Assembly: GCF_002399615.1 (NCBI RefSeq) | Contig: NZ_DHDZ01000033.1 | Coordinates: 257,334-285,232 of the forward strand | Direction: 5' to 3' | Length of the DNA stretch: 27,899 bases | Origin: Pedobacter sp. UBA4863 | GTDB lineage: Bacteria > Bacteroidota > Bacteroidia > Sphingobacteriales > Sphingobacteriaceae | Part shown: piece by piece, positions 15,152 to 24,131 of the stretch | Position numbering within the stretch: position 1 is the stretch's first letter | How the letters are laid out: each line of letters opens with the position of its first letter | Made by a program: the position numbers and the translations under genes | The notes under the pieces: model-generated | Databases searched by the model: none | What the model was told of the DNA's origin: nothing | What the model saw: the letters and a program-made list of their open reading frames with translations, nothing else

Positions 15152-17605
15152 ATGAAAAAAAACTACATTTTACTTTTTCTCTTAACAGTACAATTAGTTG
15201 TACATGGACAGACGATAAGAAGGGTTTCTACTGATGGAGTTGTTGGTAACAACGGCTCATCTTGGTCGCAAACCATGGACTTACAAGCTGCAGTAAATGC
15301 AAGCGCAAAGGGCGATGAGATTTGGATAAAGGCTGGCACATATACTCCTAGCGCAAAATATCCAGCGAATCAAACTAACGACATTTACAATACTTTTATT
15401 TTAAAAGCAGGCGTTAAAATTTATGGTGGTTTTTCTGGAAACGAATTGCTATTAACAGATAGAAACGTGAGTAACCCAACCATACTTTCGGGACAACAAC
15501 CTGACAACAAGTACAGTTTACACGTACTGTTTGCAAATTACACTCATGCTGACGCAAGCGATAAAATATTATTAGATAACATCCACATCACCAATGGAAG
15601 AAACAATTCTTCGAACGTTAGCGATCATACTGTAACTGGCGCAGCGATATATCTTGCTTCGAAACCTAATATAGAGCTAAACAAAGTTGAAATATATAAT
15701 TGCTGGGCCAACTTAGGAAGCATAAACGTACCAGGCGGTGCCACATTAACCATAAAAAACAACAGTAAATTCTACAACAACATTAGCACTGGAGGCACCT
15801 CGGTTAGAGGCACTTGTATTTATGCTGTAGATGATGCTACCATTGAAATTGAAAACACTATTTTTACCGACAACAAACAGAACAACACTGCAGTGTCGCA
15901 AGGGGGTGCAATATTTGCAAAAGCAGACTATAATAACTATGTAACCTTAAACATCAACAATGTTAAGTTCACAAACAACGAATCGAATGTAGCAGGTGGT
16001 GCTTTAAGATTAGAAAATAACGTAAAAGCAACCATTACCAACAGCATCTTCAACAATAATAAAGTTTGGCCTGTAATCACAAACTCTTACAATTTTGATG
16101 ATGATAATTCCAGTAGCAGAGTGGTAGAAAAGGGCGGCGGTGCCATACTCTTCACTGCGAACAATGGTCCAAGTAATTCAAATGGATGGATTAAGATTAT
16201 AAATAGTAGTTTTGATAGCAACAGCTCTACAGCCAGAGGAGGCGCAATCATCATCACCGCTTCAGACAATAGCAACTCGTACATTAAAAACAGTTATTTC
16301 AGCAATAATACCGCCGAAATTAGCGGCGCAGCACTAGAGTACCGACATTCGAATAAAAACAATTCAGATTACAATCAGAGCTTTTTAATTAGCAATAACA
16401 TTTTTTACAATAACAGCGTAAAATATTACGGCGCCGCCATATCTGTAACCGCAGCCTGCCCTATTATTATAGCAAACAATACCTTTTATAAAAACGCAAT
16501 CACTGAAACTTCGATAGTAACTACAACCTCTCCAAAAAGAGAAATTGGTGGTGGCGCAGCTATACATTTTACAAGTTCGGGGGCTTATCGCGGCGATTTA
16601 TTAAGATACATTGTTAATTGCATTTTTGCAGCAAACACTGCACCGTCAGCCTTAGAAAATATTGCAACTGCCGGAGAAACCAGTGGCTCGCCCCTCTCTT
16701 CGCAAAGCGCTACTAGACACACGATATTTGTAGATGGCAATGGTACTACAAATGAAAGCGATGCTTCTGTTGTTATAGGAAGCCAAATCGGTAGCATTTT
16801 TAAGAGCACCAACCCTAATAGTTCTCATTTTTTACGCTTAACACCGAAAGCCTCTGTTCAGGACTACTCAAATCCGGCAATTAATGGAGGTTTAAACCCG
16901 ATAAAGATATTTAACCGTAGTACAACGGGAGCAACTACCGAAGCTGATTTAACTTTTACCAGCGATTCTATAGACCTAGCAGGCAACTCAAGACTACTTG
17001 AGAACATTATTGATTTAGGCGCTTACGAGGCTCACGCATTGTCTCCGGAAGTATTACCTGTAGATTTAATTTCGTTTAGCATACAGCACATTAAATCTGG
17101 CGCTCAATTGACATGGAAAGTTGCTTCGGAAACCAACAACGAAAAATTTATCATTGAAAGAAGCGCAGATGGTGAAAGTTTTGAAATTATTGGCCACAAA
17201 AACTCTTCAGGAAACACCACTAATACGGCTAATTATAGCTATACCGATAGCAAACCTTTAAATGGCACTTCTTATTACAGGCTGTCGCAAATAGACTTAG
17301 ACGGTACAAAGAAAATACTGTCGGTAAAATCGTTCAACTTTAATCTAAGTAATAACGAAATATCAATTTACCCTGTTCCAGCAAAAAATGTATTAACCGT
17401 AAAGGTGGCACAGCCTCAAAATGAGCAAATATCTATAGAGTTGTTTTCGGTTACAGGTAAAAAAGTGCTATCACAATCTTTTAAAAAGCAAGCCGCTTTA
17501 CAAGGCGCACTATTAAACGTCAGCAATTTAACCGCTGGTGTATATATTGTAGTTATTAATAACGGTAACACTACAGAAAAAAGAACCATTAGCATTGCTA
17601 AATAA
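15152..17605 (+). CDS. Secreted beta-helix protein with T9SS type A sorting domain
   Basis: An 817-aa surface or secreted protein. The ATG at 15152 is chosen over the in-frame TTG at 15149 because it begins the signal peptide (MKKNYILLFL to VVHGQ). After an N-terminal segment typical of right-handed beta-helix proteins (DLQAAVNASAKGDEIWIKAG, the rung that introduces periplasmic or surface beta-helices), repeated Asn-rich rungs run to about residue 500. They include FTDN, FTNNES, FNNN, FDSNSSTARGGA and FSNNTAEISGAA, resembling polymorphic outer-membrane protein (Pmp/POMP) repeats. A beta-sandwich module starts at about 633 (LPVDLISFS). The C-terminal 85 residues (ISIYPVPAKNVLTVKV to TEKRTISIAK) are the type A sorting domain, removed on export through the T9SS. 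Ligand or enzymatic activity is not evident, and no lyase catalytic motif was recognised. Confidence 0.88.
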   Translation: MKKNYILLFLLTVQLVVHGQTIRRVSTDGVVGNNGSSWSQTMDLQAAVNASAKGDEIWIKAGTYTPSAKYPANQTNDIYNTFILKAGVKIYGGFSGNELLLTDRNVSNPTILSGQQPDNKYSLHVLFANYTHADASDKILLDNIHITNGRNNSSNVSDHTVTGAAIYLASKPNIELNKVEIYNCWANLGSINVPGGATLTIKNNSKFYNNISTGGTSVRGTCIYAVDDATIEIENTIFTDNKQNNTAVSQGGAIFAKADYNNYVTLNINNVKFTNNESNVAGGALRLENNVKATITNSIFNNNKVWPVITNSYNFDDDNSSSRVVEKGGGAILFTANNGPSNSNGWIKIINSSFDSNSSTARGGAIIITASDNSNSYIKNSYFSNNTAEISGAALEYRHSNKNNSDYNQSFLISNNIFYNNSVKYYGAAISVTAACPIIIANNTFYKNAITETSIVTTTSPKREIGGGAAIHFTSSGAYRGDLLRYIVNCIFAANTAPSALENIATAGETSGSPLSSQSATRHTIFVDGNGTTNESDASVVIGSQIGSIFKSTNPNSSHFLRLTPKASVQDYSNPAINGGLNPIKIFNRSTTGATTEADLTFTSDSIDLAGNSRLLENIIDLGAYEAHALSPEVLPVDLISFSIQHIKSGAQLTWKVASETNNEKFIIERSADGESFEIIGHKNSSGNTTNTANYSYTDSKPLNGTSYYRLSQIDLDGTKKILSVKSFNFNLSNNEISIYPVPAKNVLTVKVAQPQNEQISIELFSVTGKKVLSQSFKKQAALQGALLNVSNLTAGVYIVVINNGNTTEKRTISIAK

Positions 17606-17620
17606 CTAATCCCAATTATT

Positions 17621-17665
17621 AACAAATAAACAGAGGGTGCATGTAAATATGTGCCCTTATTTGTT
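17621..17665 (+). terminator. Long hairpin terminator after the beta-helix cargo gene
   Basis: AACAAATAA (17621-17629) pairs with TTATTTGTT (17657-17665). Inside, GGGTGCAT pairs with ATGTGCCC (two G-U wobbles) around a GTAAAT loop, and a 5-nt bulge lies on the left side. It begins 15 nt after the stop codon. The A/T-rich outer stem substitutes for a separate T-run. Confidence 0.65.
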
Positions 17666-17972
17666 TAATACAAGGTGAATTTTTCACATATTTAACTGAT
17701 TATTATATAGTTATTATACTTGCTTCGCAGGTTTCTTACAAGGAATTGCTTTGGCTTATTGGTGCAATCCGAAAACCGCGTAAGCGCTCTTAAACACCAA
17801 TAGAAATAAATGAATAAATTGTGAAAAAATTAGAGGCCGAAAATTAGCTGAAAGTAGATTTTAGAAGCTATCTCCAGCAAATATCTTATTTCTCTTATCC
17901 CAACTCACGTTATTTTAAAAAAAGCTCTTGTTAAAAGTAAAATCTAATCTCTTCAAAAGCCAGCAAAACACA
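17666..17972. other. Intergenic region between convergent genes
   Basis: 307 nt with no supported gene. It holds an 8-bp inverted repeat TATTGGTG (17757-17764) / CACCAATA (17795-17802) spaced by 30 nt, inside which CGC-GTAA-GCG (17777-17786) could form a small GNRA-type hairpin. Nothing else is recognised. Confidence 0.4.
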
Positions 17973-18710
17973 TCAGCAACCTAATCTCGCTAAAACTTCA
18001 GCAACTTTTAATGGCGAGACATCTACTTCATATTTATCGGCCATTAATAAGCTCCCACCATTAGCCCTTAAATACTGTGTAACATAAGATAAATTTACAA
18101 TGTAAGACTTATGGCATCTTAAAAAGATGCTCACCTCGGCCAAAATAGTTTCAAATGTTTTAAGTCCTTTACTAACCAAAATCTCTCTCCCGTCTTTTAA
18201 ACATACTTTGGTGTAAGCACCTTCTGCTTTAAAAAACATGATATCTTGAGTATCTACAAAGTAAATTTGACTAAGCGTACTTAATGCAATTTTTTTAACG
18301 CCAGATGAGCCCAAATTATGCTTTAGTACTTCTAAATTGAAAGTTTTTTTATGTTGCTCGAACAACTTTACAGCATTTATTAAATCGTCGGTTTCTATTG
18401 GTTTCAGTAAATAATCTACCGCAGAAAGCTTAAAAGCTTGTATAGCATAATTGTTGTAGGCGGTAACAAAAATAATTGAGAAGTCTATTTCGTCTTCCTT
18501 AAAAAAATCTAACAACTCTAAACCACTGTAACCCGGCATTTCTATATCCAAAAAAACGATATCAGGCTTATGCTGCTTAATGGCCTTTACTCCCGCTGGC
18601 AAATCGGCATAAACACCTAGTGTATCAACCTGCGGACAATAGGCTGCAAGCATCTGCTGTAAAAGCACCCTTGCCATTTCTTCATCATCAATTATTATTG
18701 CTTTATACAT
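17973..18710 (-). CDS. LytTR-family response regulator
   Basis: A 245-aa response regulator. The receiver domain (1 to about 120) has the acidic pair D8/D9, phosphoacceptor D55 in VFLDIEMPG, T83 and K103 (LLKP), so all key residues are present. The C-terminal part (about 140-245) is a LytTR DNA-binding domain, recognised by FFKAEGAYTKVCLKDGREI and FLRCHKSYIVNL. LytTR regulators bind promoter-proximal direct repeats and usually activate. The ATG overlaps the kinase stop codon (TAATG, sharing base 18710), so the pair is translationally coupled and acts as a two-component system. Targets are unknown; the flanking T9SS cargo genes are candidates by position only. Confidence 0.95.
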   Translation of the reverse strand: MYKAIIIDDEEMARVLLQQMLAAYCPQVDTLGVYADLPAGVKAIKQHKPDIVFLDIEMPGYSGLELLDFFKEDEIDFSIIFVTAYNNYAIQAFKLSAVDYLLKPIETDDLINAVKLFEQHKKTFNLEVLKHNLGSSGVKKIALSTLSQIYFVDTQDIMFFKAEGAYTKVCLKDGREILVSKGLKTFETILAEVSIFLRCHKSYIVNLSYVTQYLRANGGSLLMADKYEVDVSPLKVAEVLARLGC

Positions 18711-21604
18711 TAGTCTAATGGTATTGTTAATTTCGCTATTGTCCCTTTGGCTATACCGTTCTCCACTTTATCAATCATCTCTAAGGTAAACAAACTGTCT
18801 TTTCTATTTTTATTAAGAATTTCTAATCTAGCTTGGTTGGCTTTTAATGCAAAAGAGTCGTGTGTTTTCTCCCTGTTTGCTTTCAATTTTGCTGCTCTTT
18901 CCCTACCAATTCCATCGTCTTCAATTCGCACCTCTAGTTGGTTGTTGTTTTTAAGTAATGATATCACCAATTTCCCTGGTCTATCTAAATGCAGTAAGCC
19001 GTGTTTAATTGCATTTTCTAACAAAGGCTGAATAAGCATTGGCGGTAATTCTATCGCTTCTACCGAAGAAATATTCTTTAAAACTATAGCGTAATCTATT
19101 TTTTCGCCAAATCTCATTTTTTCCAAATCAAGATACATTTTAATGGCATCTAGTTCTTCGTTTAAAGACACGTTTTCTTTTTCGGACATTTCTAAAACCA
19201 ATCTGGTAAGTTTAGAAAATTTAGCCAGGTAATTATTTGCACTCAGCTTATCGTTGGTAAAAATAAATCCCTGAATGGTATTTAAGGCATTGTAAAAAAA
19301 ATGCGGGTTCATTTGTGCTTTTATTGAAGTTAGCACCGATTTAGCCAACGATTTTTCTAGCTGAATTTTATCGTTTAAGAGCTTAATTTGATGAGTATAT
19401 CTCTTTGTTTTTGCAGCATAAAACAGCCATAAAGACACTACGCTAACCACAATTAAAAGTAAATAGAACCACCAGGCCTTCCAAATTGGTACCGCAATAT
19501 TAATTTGTACTTTTTCTGGCAGTACTTTTCCGTTCACCTTAAAAGCTAGCTCGTAACTACCCGGTGCCAAGGCCTGAAAATAGATATCCCTCTCTTGATT
19601 TGGAACCACCACCCAAGCATCATTATTTAAACGATAAGAGACTACTACGCCATTTTTGCGCCCAAAATTTAAGTAAGAAAAATTTATCCTGATATTGTTC
19701 TGATCGTAAGACAAATTGCTGAACGATTCGACCTTTACATCGTTGACATAAAAATCGTTGACATAAAATGGCACATTAACTTTTTCGCCAGCGGTGCTTA
19801 TCAAATTAGTACTAAACAAGCCATCAACAGTAGTCATGATGATGTTTTCGCCATCTACTACAAAATCATTGATAGAACGCGTATTGTTGCCTAAATCATA
19901 ACGAGTGGCACTATTTCGTTTAGTATCATAGGCATACAAAAAATTACTACCTAGCATATATATCGTATGATCTACATGTTTAGCTAACCTTAAATTATTT
20001 TCGGGTATTTCTACTTTCTGAAACTCCTTTAAATCTTCTGATTTGTATAAATTTCCGGTGGTGGATAGCGCAAACAAAACATCTTCGCACCAAACTAGTT
20101 TGCTCACAAAAAATCGCTCACCATTTAATTTTAGCTCACTTTCTACACCTTTATTATTGATAAAAGTACCCACATTTGCTCCCACTACAACTACCTGTAA
20201 ACGAAGGTTATAAGCCACCGTTTTAGCCCTTACAAAACTTTTAAATGCGCTAAAATCGGTTAAATTAAAGATGTTCTTTTTAAAATATGGATCCCAATCT
20301 GATTTAACCTGTGTTGCAAAAGGATTTTTAAACAATCCATAAAAACCACTAGCTGCAATTAAGTAGTATTTATCGTCTAAATAAACCGCCTGTTTTAAAG
20401 CAATATTAAAATATTTTTTAACAGCCCCCTGTACCACATACACTCCTGTATTATCGGTGTACAAAAACGAATTAGACCGTGGATCTTTAAAAAGATATCC
20501 AACGTCACCGTCTGCATCGGCCAAGGTTTCGCCTATACTAAAACTACTAGATAGCTTTAGCATTTTACCGCTCTGATCGGCCACAATGTAACCATCGTTA
20601 TATGGCCTAATGAGCGAAAAATTGCCTTTTAATAAAACTTTTGTCTTTGATTTTGAAATAGCGTTAAAAAACACACCACTGCCAATGGTAGGAATCCATT
20701 CATTTTTATTTCTATCAACTAAATATTCTGCTATACTGTAACCCGAGCACTTCACATCCAACACCTTAGCCTTATGGTGAGCAAAATCTACCGACCACAA
20801 ACCTTTTGACGTAGCGATAGCATATTTGGTATTGGCTATGTTAACCACATGATGAACAGAGCCTGTAACAGCAATATTATTTTGGTAAAGAAACTGCAGA
20901 TTTTTATCGTAGAAATTAACTACTCCGTTGTTTCTGTAAAATACCGCCACCTTACCATCCACTGGAAAAACCAATTTTACACCTTTAGTATCATCAACCT
21001 TAACAGAAGTTTGCGATACATTAAGTTCTTGATCTATGCAAACAATCTTGTTTTGATCAGTGATGTAGAATTTCCCGTTAATTAAAGAAGCGTGTTCTGC
21101 ATAAATCCAAGTAATATTAATAGTATTTAGCAGCTTTAACGATTTCAGATCATAAATACTTACCCCATCCTTAACAATAACATATAAATACCTATCTGTT
21201 AAACCAAATGGTAAAAACTGTATTGGATGATCTTGTTTCAAAGAATTTAGTCGTCCATTTTCTAGGTAAAATAGGTAACCATCAAAGTTCTCGTACCATA
21301 TCCGTCCAAAAACATCTTGCTGTATGCCGCTGCCTGCCAAGGTAGATTGCATTTCGGAAGCATATAACTTGTACTCGAAACCATCGTACCTGTACAAACC
21401 CTGTTCGGTGGCCATCCATACAAAACCATTATGATCTTCAAAAACATCATAAACATAATTAGAAGGCAATCCGTTGCGCTGCTCTAAAATTATTGGGTTA
21501 GAATTTTCCTGTGCATATACGCAGCAACCCAATGTTAAAAGAAATATGGTTATTAAGGCTAATCTCACATTGTTAGAAGTTGTACTTGATCTAGAGGTCA
21601 ACAC
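18710..21604 (-). CDS. Sensor histidine kinase with periplasmic propeller and Y_Y_Y domain (LytS-type kinase core)
   Basis: A 964-aa membrane sensor. A signal peptide or first membrane segment (about 14-32) leads into a long periplasmic beta-propeller region; the first blade motif is LPSNYVYDVFEDHNGFVWMATEQGLYRYDG. A Y_Y_Y-like domain (about 625-705, FSYLNFGRKNGVVVSYRLN) follows, then a transmembrane helix (about 708-730), a short coiled coil and a His_kinase domain with H768 in MNPHFFYNALN. The ATPase part has an N-box (LLENAIKHG, about 862-870) and a G-box (EDDGIGR, about 895-901). The layout matches Bacteroidetes propeller sensors, but the output is the LytS/LytTR type rather than a hybrid AraC type. 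The start is non-ATG: GTG at 21604 (or TTG at 21601), since an in-frame stop lies 12 nt upstream of the GTG and no Met codon occurs near the N-terminus. Confidence 0.93.
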   Translation of the reverse strand: MLTSRSSTTSNNVRLALITIFLLTLGCCVYAQENSNPIILEQRNGLPSNYVYDVFEDHNGFVWMATEQGLYRYDGFEYKLYASEMQSTLAGSGIQQDVFGRIWYENFDGYLFYLENGRLNSLKQDHPIQFLPFGLTDRYLYVIVKDGVSIYDLKSLKLLNTINITWIYAEHASLINGKFYITDQNKIVCIDQELNVSQTSVKVDDTKGVKLVFPVDGKVAVFYRNNGVVNFYDKNLQFLYQNNIAVTGSVHHVVNIANTKYAIATSKGLWSVDFAHHKAKVLDVKCSGYSIAEYLVDRNKNEWIPTIGSGVFFNAISKSKTKVLLKGNFSLIRPYNDGYIVADQSGKMLKLSSSFSIGETLADADGDVGYLFKDPRSNSFLYTDNTGVYVVQGAVKKYFNIALKQAVYLDDKYYLIAASGFYGLFKNPFATQVKSDWDPYFKKNIFNLTDFSAFKSFVRAKTVAYNLRLQVVVVGANVGTFINNKGVESELKLNGERFFVSKLVWCEDVLFALSTTGNLYKSEDLKEFQKVEIPENNLRLAKHVDHTIYMLGSNFLYAYDTKRNSATRYDLGNNTRSINDFVVDGENIIMTTVDGLFSTNLISTAGEKVNVPFYVNDFYVNDVKVESFSNLSYDQNNIRINFSYLNFGRKNGVVVSYRLNNDAWVVVPNQERDIYFQALAPGSYELAFKVNGKVLPEKVQINIAVPIWKAWWFYLLLIVVSVVSLWLFYAAKTKRYTHQIKLLNDKIQLEKSLAKSVLTSIKAQMNPHFFYNALNTIQGFIFTNDKLSANNYLAKFSKLTRLVLEMSEKENVSLNEELDAIKMYLDLEKMRFGEKIDYAIVLKNISSVEAIELPPMLIQPLLENAIKHGLLHLDRPGKLVISLLKNNNQLEVRIEDDGIGRERAAKLKANREKTHDSFALKANQARLEILNKNRKDSLFTLEMIDKVENGIAKGTIAKLTIPLD

Positions 21605-21656
21605 TAAAAACTTTTAAAGTAGGTTTTAAGCGGTTAATTACCAGAAAGCGTGATTA

Positions 21657-21664
21657 CAAATATA
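21657..21664 (-). promoter_or_regulatory. Candidate -7 element for the kinase/regulator operon
   Basis: On the minus strand this reads TATATTTG, an exact TAnnTTTG match, and would give a leader of about 45 nt before the GTG at 21604. No good -33 TTTG is seen at normal spacing. Confidence 0.33.
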
Positions 21665-21816
21665 GAAGATAAGTTTTTGATGCATACAGTTACACATCAA
21701 TTGAAATGGGCTTTTTATAAAATAAAACACCTATTTCATAAAACTAAAAAAATAAAGCCTTTTTATTTTAGAATTTTTGACCTAAACAAATGATTACCCA
21801 TCAAAATCAGGAGAAT

Positions 21817-23799
21817 ATGACATTAAAATTTACTAAGACATTTATTATTGCACTAGTTGGGCTAAGTACTACTAGCTATGCGCAAACCACGCCTACTTAT
21901 CCTTCTATAGAAGTAAAAAACGACGACAAAGCGCTTATTCCAACTATACCAAACGGTTTAACAGAAGCTCAAATAAACACCACTAAAAACTTTAATCATG
22001 TAAAAACTAATGGTAGTGTTTTTGCATTTACATCAATCGGCCATCAAATTAGCGGCAACAACCCTAGAGGCGCTATTGGTATTATGAAAAAAGATGCCAA
22101 TGGTAACCAAAGCTTAACTACATTCCCTTATAATAATGTTTTTGGTGGTACACAAACAGACTTTACTGCCTATACTTTAGGAGATGCATTAGATTTTAAT
22201 GCAGATAAAGCCATTGTATCTTCTTTAAGAAATAATGATAAGTACTATGGACGCGTAGCTGTGATTACTTTTTCTAACTTAGACAACTTTTCTGCGCCAA
22301 CTATCAGCAAGAAAATAGAAATTTCAAATGCCTTTATACAAGGTGTAACACATACCCAAGCCTCGATACCAGCAAATTCGCAAAAATATGGTAGCGCTGT
22401 TGCCATTTACGGTGATTTTGTAGTTATTGCTGGAGAAAACTACACCAATGATGGTATAACACGTAAAGGCAGGGTGTTTTTATTAAAACTAAACGCTGCA
22501 GGCGCCGCATATGAACTAATTACCGAGCTATTACCCGATGCCTCCATTACAGACGGAATATTTGGAAAAGCTGTAAAAATACATGGGAATACCATCTTAG
22601 TTGGACATACTAGAAGCACAGCAAAAGGCTTAGTGTATGCGTATTTTATTAACGCTGCCGGCAATGGAGTAGTTTCAAGCACTCCTAGCACCACAGTTAG
22701 CAATACATCCTCTACAACTAATGGAGATATGTTCGGCTCAGCAATTGACATGTCTGGAGATTATGTTGTAGTAGGTGCACCAAAAGCCAATGGACTAGGG
22801 CCAAAAACCACCCAACAAGGCGGAAATTTAACCCAAAGGGAAATTGGTTTGGCCGATATCTATAAATTTAATAGTGAAGCCAAAACATTCGCACACATCG
22901 GCGTTTCCAGAACAGAAAACTCTGATAACAGGTATCCTAATTTAGGAGGCGCAGTTTCTATTAATAGTAATGGTGTGGTAATGTTAGGCGCTAGTCCTAA
23001 TAGTCAGCAGCAATCTGGGTATGGCTATATTGGTTACCCTGCAGTAGAAAACAATCAAATTATTTACAAAACGTACCAATACTCTCCAGGTATGAACAAC
23101 ACCTTAAATAATGTCGGAGTTGGGGTAGCAATTAACAACAATAACGAATTTATGATTTCTGATGTTAACCACGGTAAATTTATGAATATGAATGGCTCTT
23201 GGAGTACTTACCTGCCGGGTGCTGCCTTATTTGGCAAATTTTTATACGATACAGAAGCCATTAGAGTTTTACCAGTTACTTTAAAATCTTTTACTGTAAA
23301 AGCAGAAAACAAGCAAACCGTTTTAATGTGGAATACCGCTACCGAGGTTAATGCAAAATCTTTTGTGGTACAACATAGCGTTGATGGAAAAAACTTTAAC
23401 ACGCTTGCAGAAATTGACGCTAAAAACAAAAATGCTTCAAGCTACGTTTTCAGGCATCAAAAACCAGCTAAAGGTTTAAACTACTATCAATTACTACAAA
23501 CAGACAATGATGGAGTGATCAATTATCTTGATGTTAAATCAATTAGCTTTAACTTAAATAATGCAGAAGCGTCCTTGTATCCAAACCCAACAAATGGTAA
23601 TGTAATAGTAGAATTTGCCGCTCAGCAGTTTATCAAAGCCAATCTTATCGATCTTAATGGAAAAACGTTAAATACGTATATCCTCCAGCCAAATCAAAAT
23701 AACCTTAGTATTGATTTAGCTCAGCAACCTAACGGTATGTACTTTATCAAGCTACTTGGCTCATTAAACACTAAAACGCTTCCCATCATCAAAAAATAA
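21817..23799 (+). CDS. Secreted FG-GAP-like repeat protein with T9SS type A sorting domain
   Basis: A 660-aa protein from ATG 21817, which begins a normal signal peptide (MTLKFTKTF to TTSYAQ). The in-frame ATG at 21790 would add nine polar residues in front. AGGAG at 21809-21813 lies upstream of the chosen ATG, but at a short 3-nt spacing. The body has repeated segments of the FG-GAP/integrin-alpha-propeller type: GSAVAIYGDFVVIAG (about 192-206), GKAVKIHGNTILVG (about 249-262), GSAIDMSGDYVVVGAP (about 306-321) and GGAVSINSNGVVMLGASP (about 377-394). A beta-sandwich module (about 484-575, LPVTLKSFTV) and a type A sorting domain (about 584-660, SLYPNPTNGNVIVEF) follow. That C-terminal half is clearly homologous to the end of the cargo protein at 15152-17605. 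It is likely surface-attached via the T9SS; no enzyme motif was seen. Confidence 0.88.
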   Translation: MTLKFTKTFIIALVGLSTTSYAQTTPTYPSIEVKNDDKALIPTIPNGLTEAQINTTKNFNHVKTNGSVFAFTSIGHQISGNNPRGAIGIMKKDANGNQSLTTFPYNNVFGGTQTDFTAYTLGDALDFNADKAIVSSLRNNDKYYGRVAVITFSNLDNFSAPTISKKIEISNAFIQGVTHTQASIPANSQKYGSAVAIYGDFVVIAGENYTNDGITRKGRVFLLKLNAAGAAYELITELLPDASITDGIFGKAVKIHGNTILVGHTRSTAKGLVYAYFINAAGNGVVSSTPSTTVSNTSSTTNGDMFGSAIDMSGDYVVVGAPKANGLGPKTTQQGGNLTQREIGLADIYKFNSEAKTFAHIGVSRTENSDNRYPNLGGAVSINSNGVVMLGASPNSQQQSGYGYIGYPAVENNQIIYKTYQYSPGMNNTLNNVGVGVAINNNNEFMISDVNHGKFMNMNGSWSTYLPGAALFGKFLYDTEAIRVLPVTLKSFTVKAENKQTVLMWNTATEVNAKSFVVQHSVDGKNFNTLAEIDAKNKNASSYVFRHQKPAKGLNYYQLLQTDNDGVINYLDVKSISFNLNNAEASLYPNPTNGNVIVEFAAQQFIKANLIDLNGKTLNTYILQPNQNNLSIDLAQQPNGMYFIKLLGSLNTKTLPIIKK

Positions 23800-23817
23800 A
23801 CGACAAAACACTTTTAT

Positions 23818-23841
23818 AAAGCGGCAGTAGCCGCTTTTTTT
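23818..23841 (+). terminator. Rho-independent terminator after the FG-GAP cargo gene
   Basis: A perfect stem AAAGCGGC / GCCGCTTT with loop AGTA, followed by a run of seven T residues starting inside the stem end. It begins 19 nt after the stop codon at 23799. Confidence 0.93.
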
Positions 23842-24131
23842 AGGTCTATGTTTCCACATCAGCCTTTATTATTTAGATTAAATTCTTGGCCAAACATTCG
23901 TCATGATAAAACGTACAAAACCAGCTGAAAACTTCAAAAAAGTAATTATCCTTTCCATAACAAAATCTCCTTTTGATATACATCAACAGACTTGAGAAAT
24001 TGTTACCCTAATATTGGAAGCAACACCAAAAAGCTATTACTAAAAATAAATTCGGCACTAGGTTAGAGTGCCTTGTTTAAAAGTGGATATTTTACGGTTT
24101 TAGATAGGAAGGAAGAAAACTAATACCTTTT
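23842..24131. other. Intergenic region between convergent genes
   Basis: 290 nt with no supported gene; a 26-codon frame starting at 23848, directly behind the terminator, is not convincing. The only structure is the hairpin at 24054-24072, listed separately. Confidence 0.5.
24054..24072 (-). terminator. Possible terminator hairpin after the sirtuin gene
   Basis: GGCACT (24054-24059) and AGTGCC (24067-24072) form a 6-bp stem with a 7-nt loop. On the minus strand it is followed by the T-rich GAATTTATTTTTAG. It lies 60 nt past the sirtuin stop codon. It is weaker than the other terminators here. Confidence 0.4.

Noticed and set aside
23848..23928. 26-codon plus-strand frame directly after the terminator
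   Set aside because: It has no promoter or ribosome-binding site, lies behind a strong terminator, and its composition looks like translated noise.
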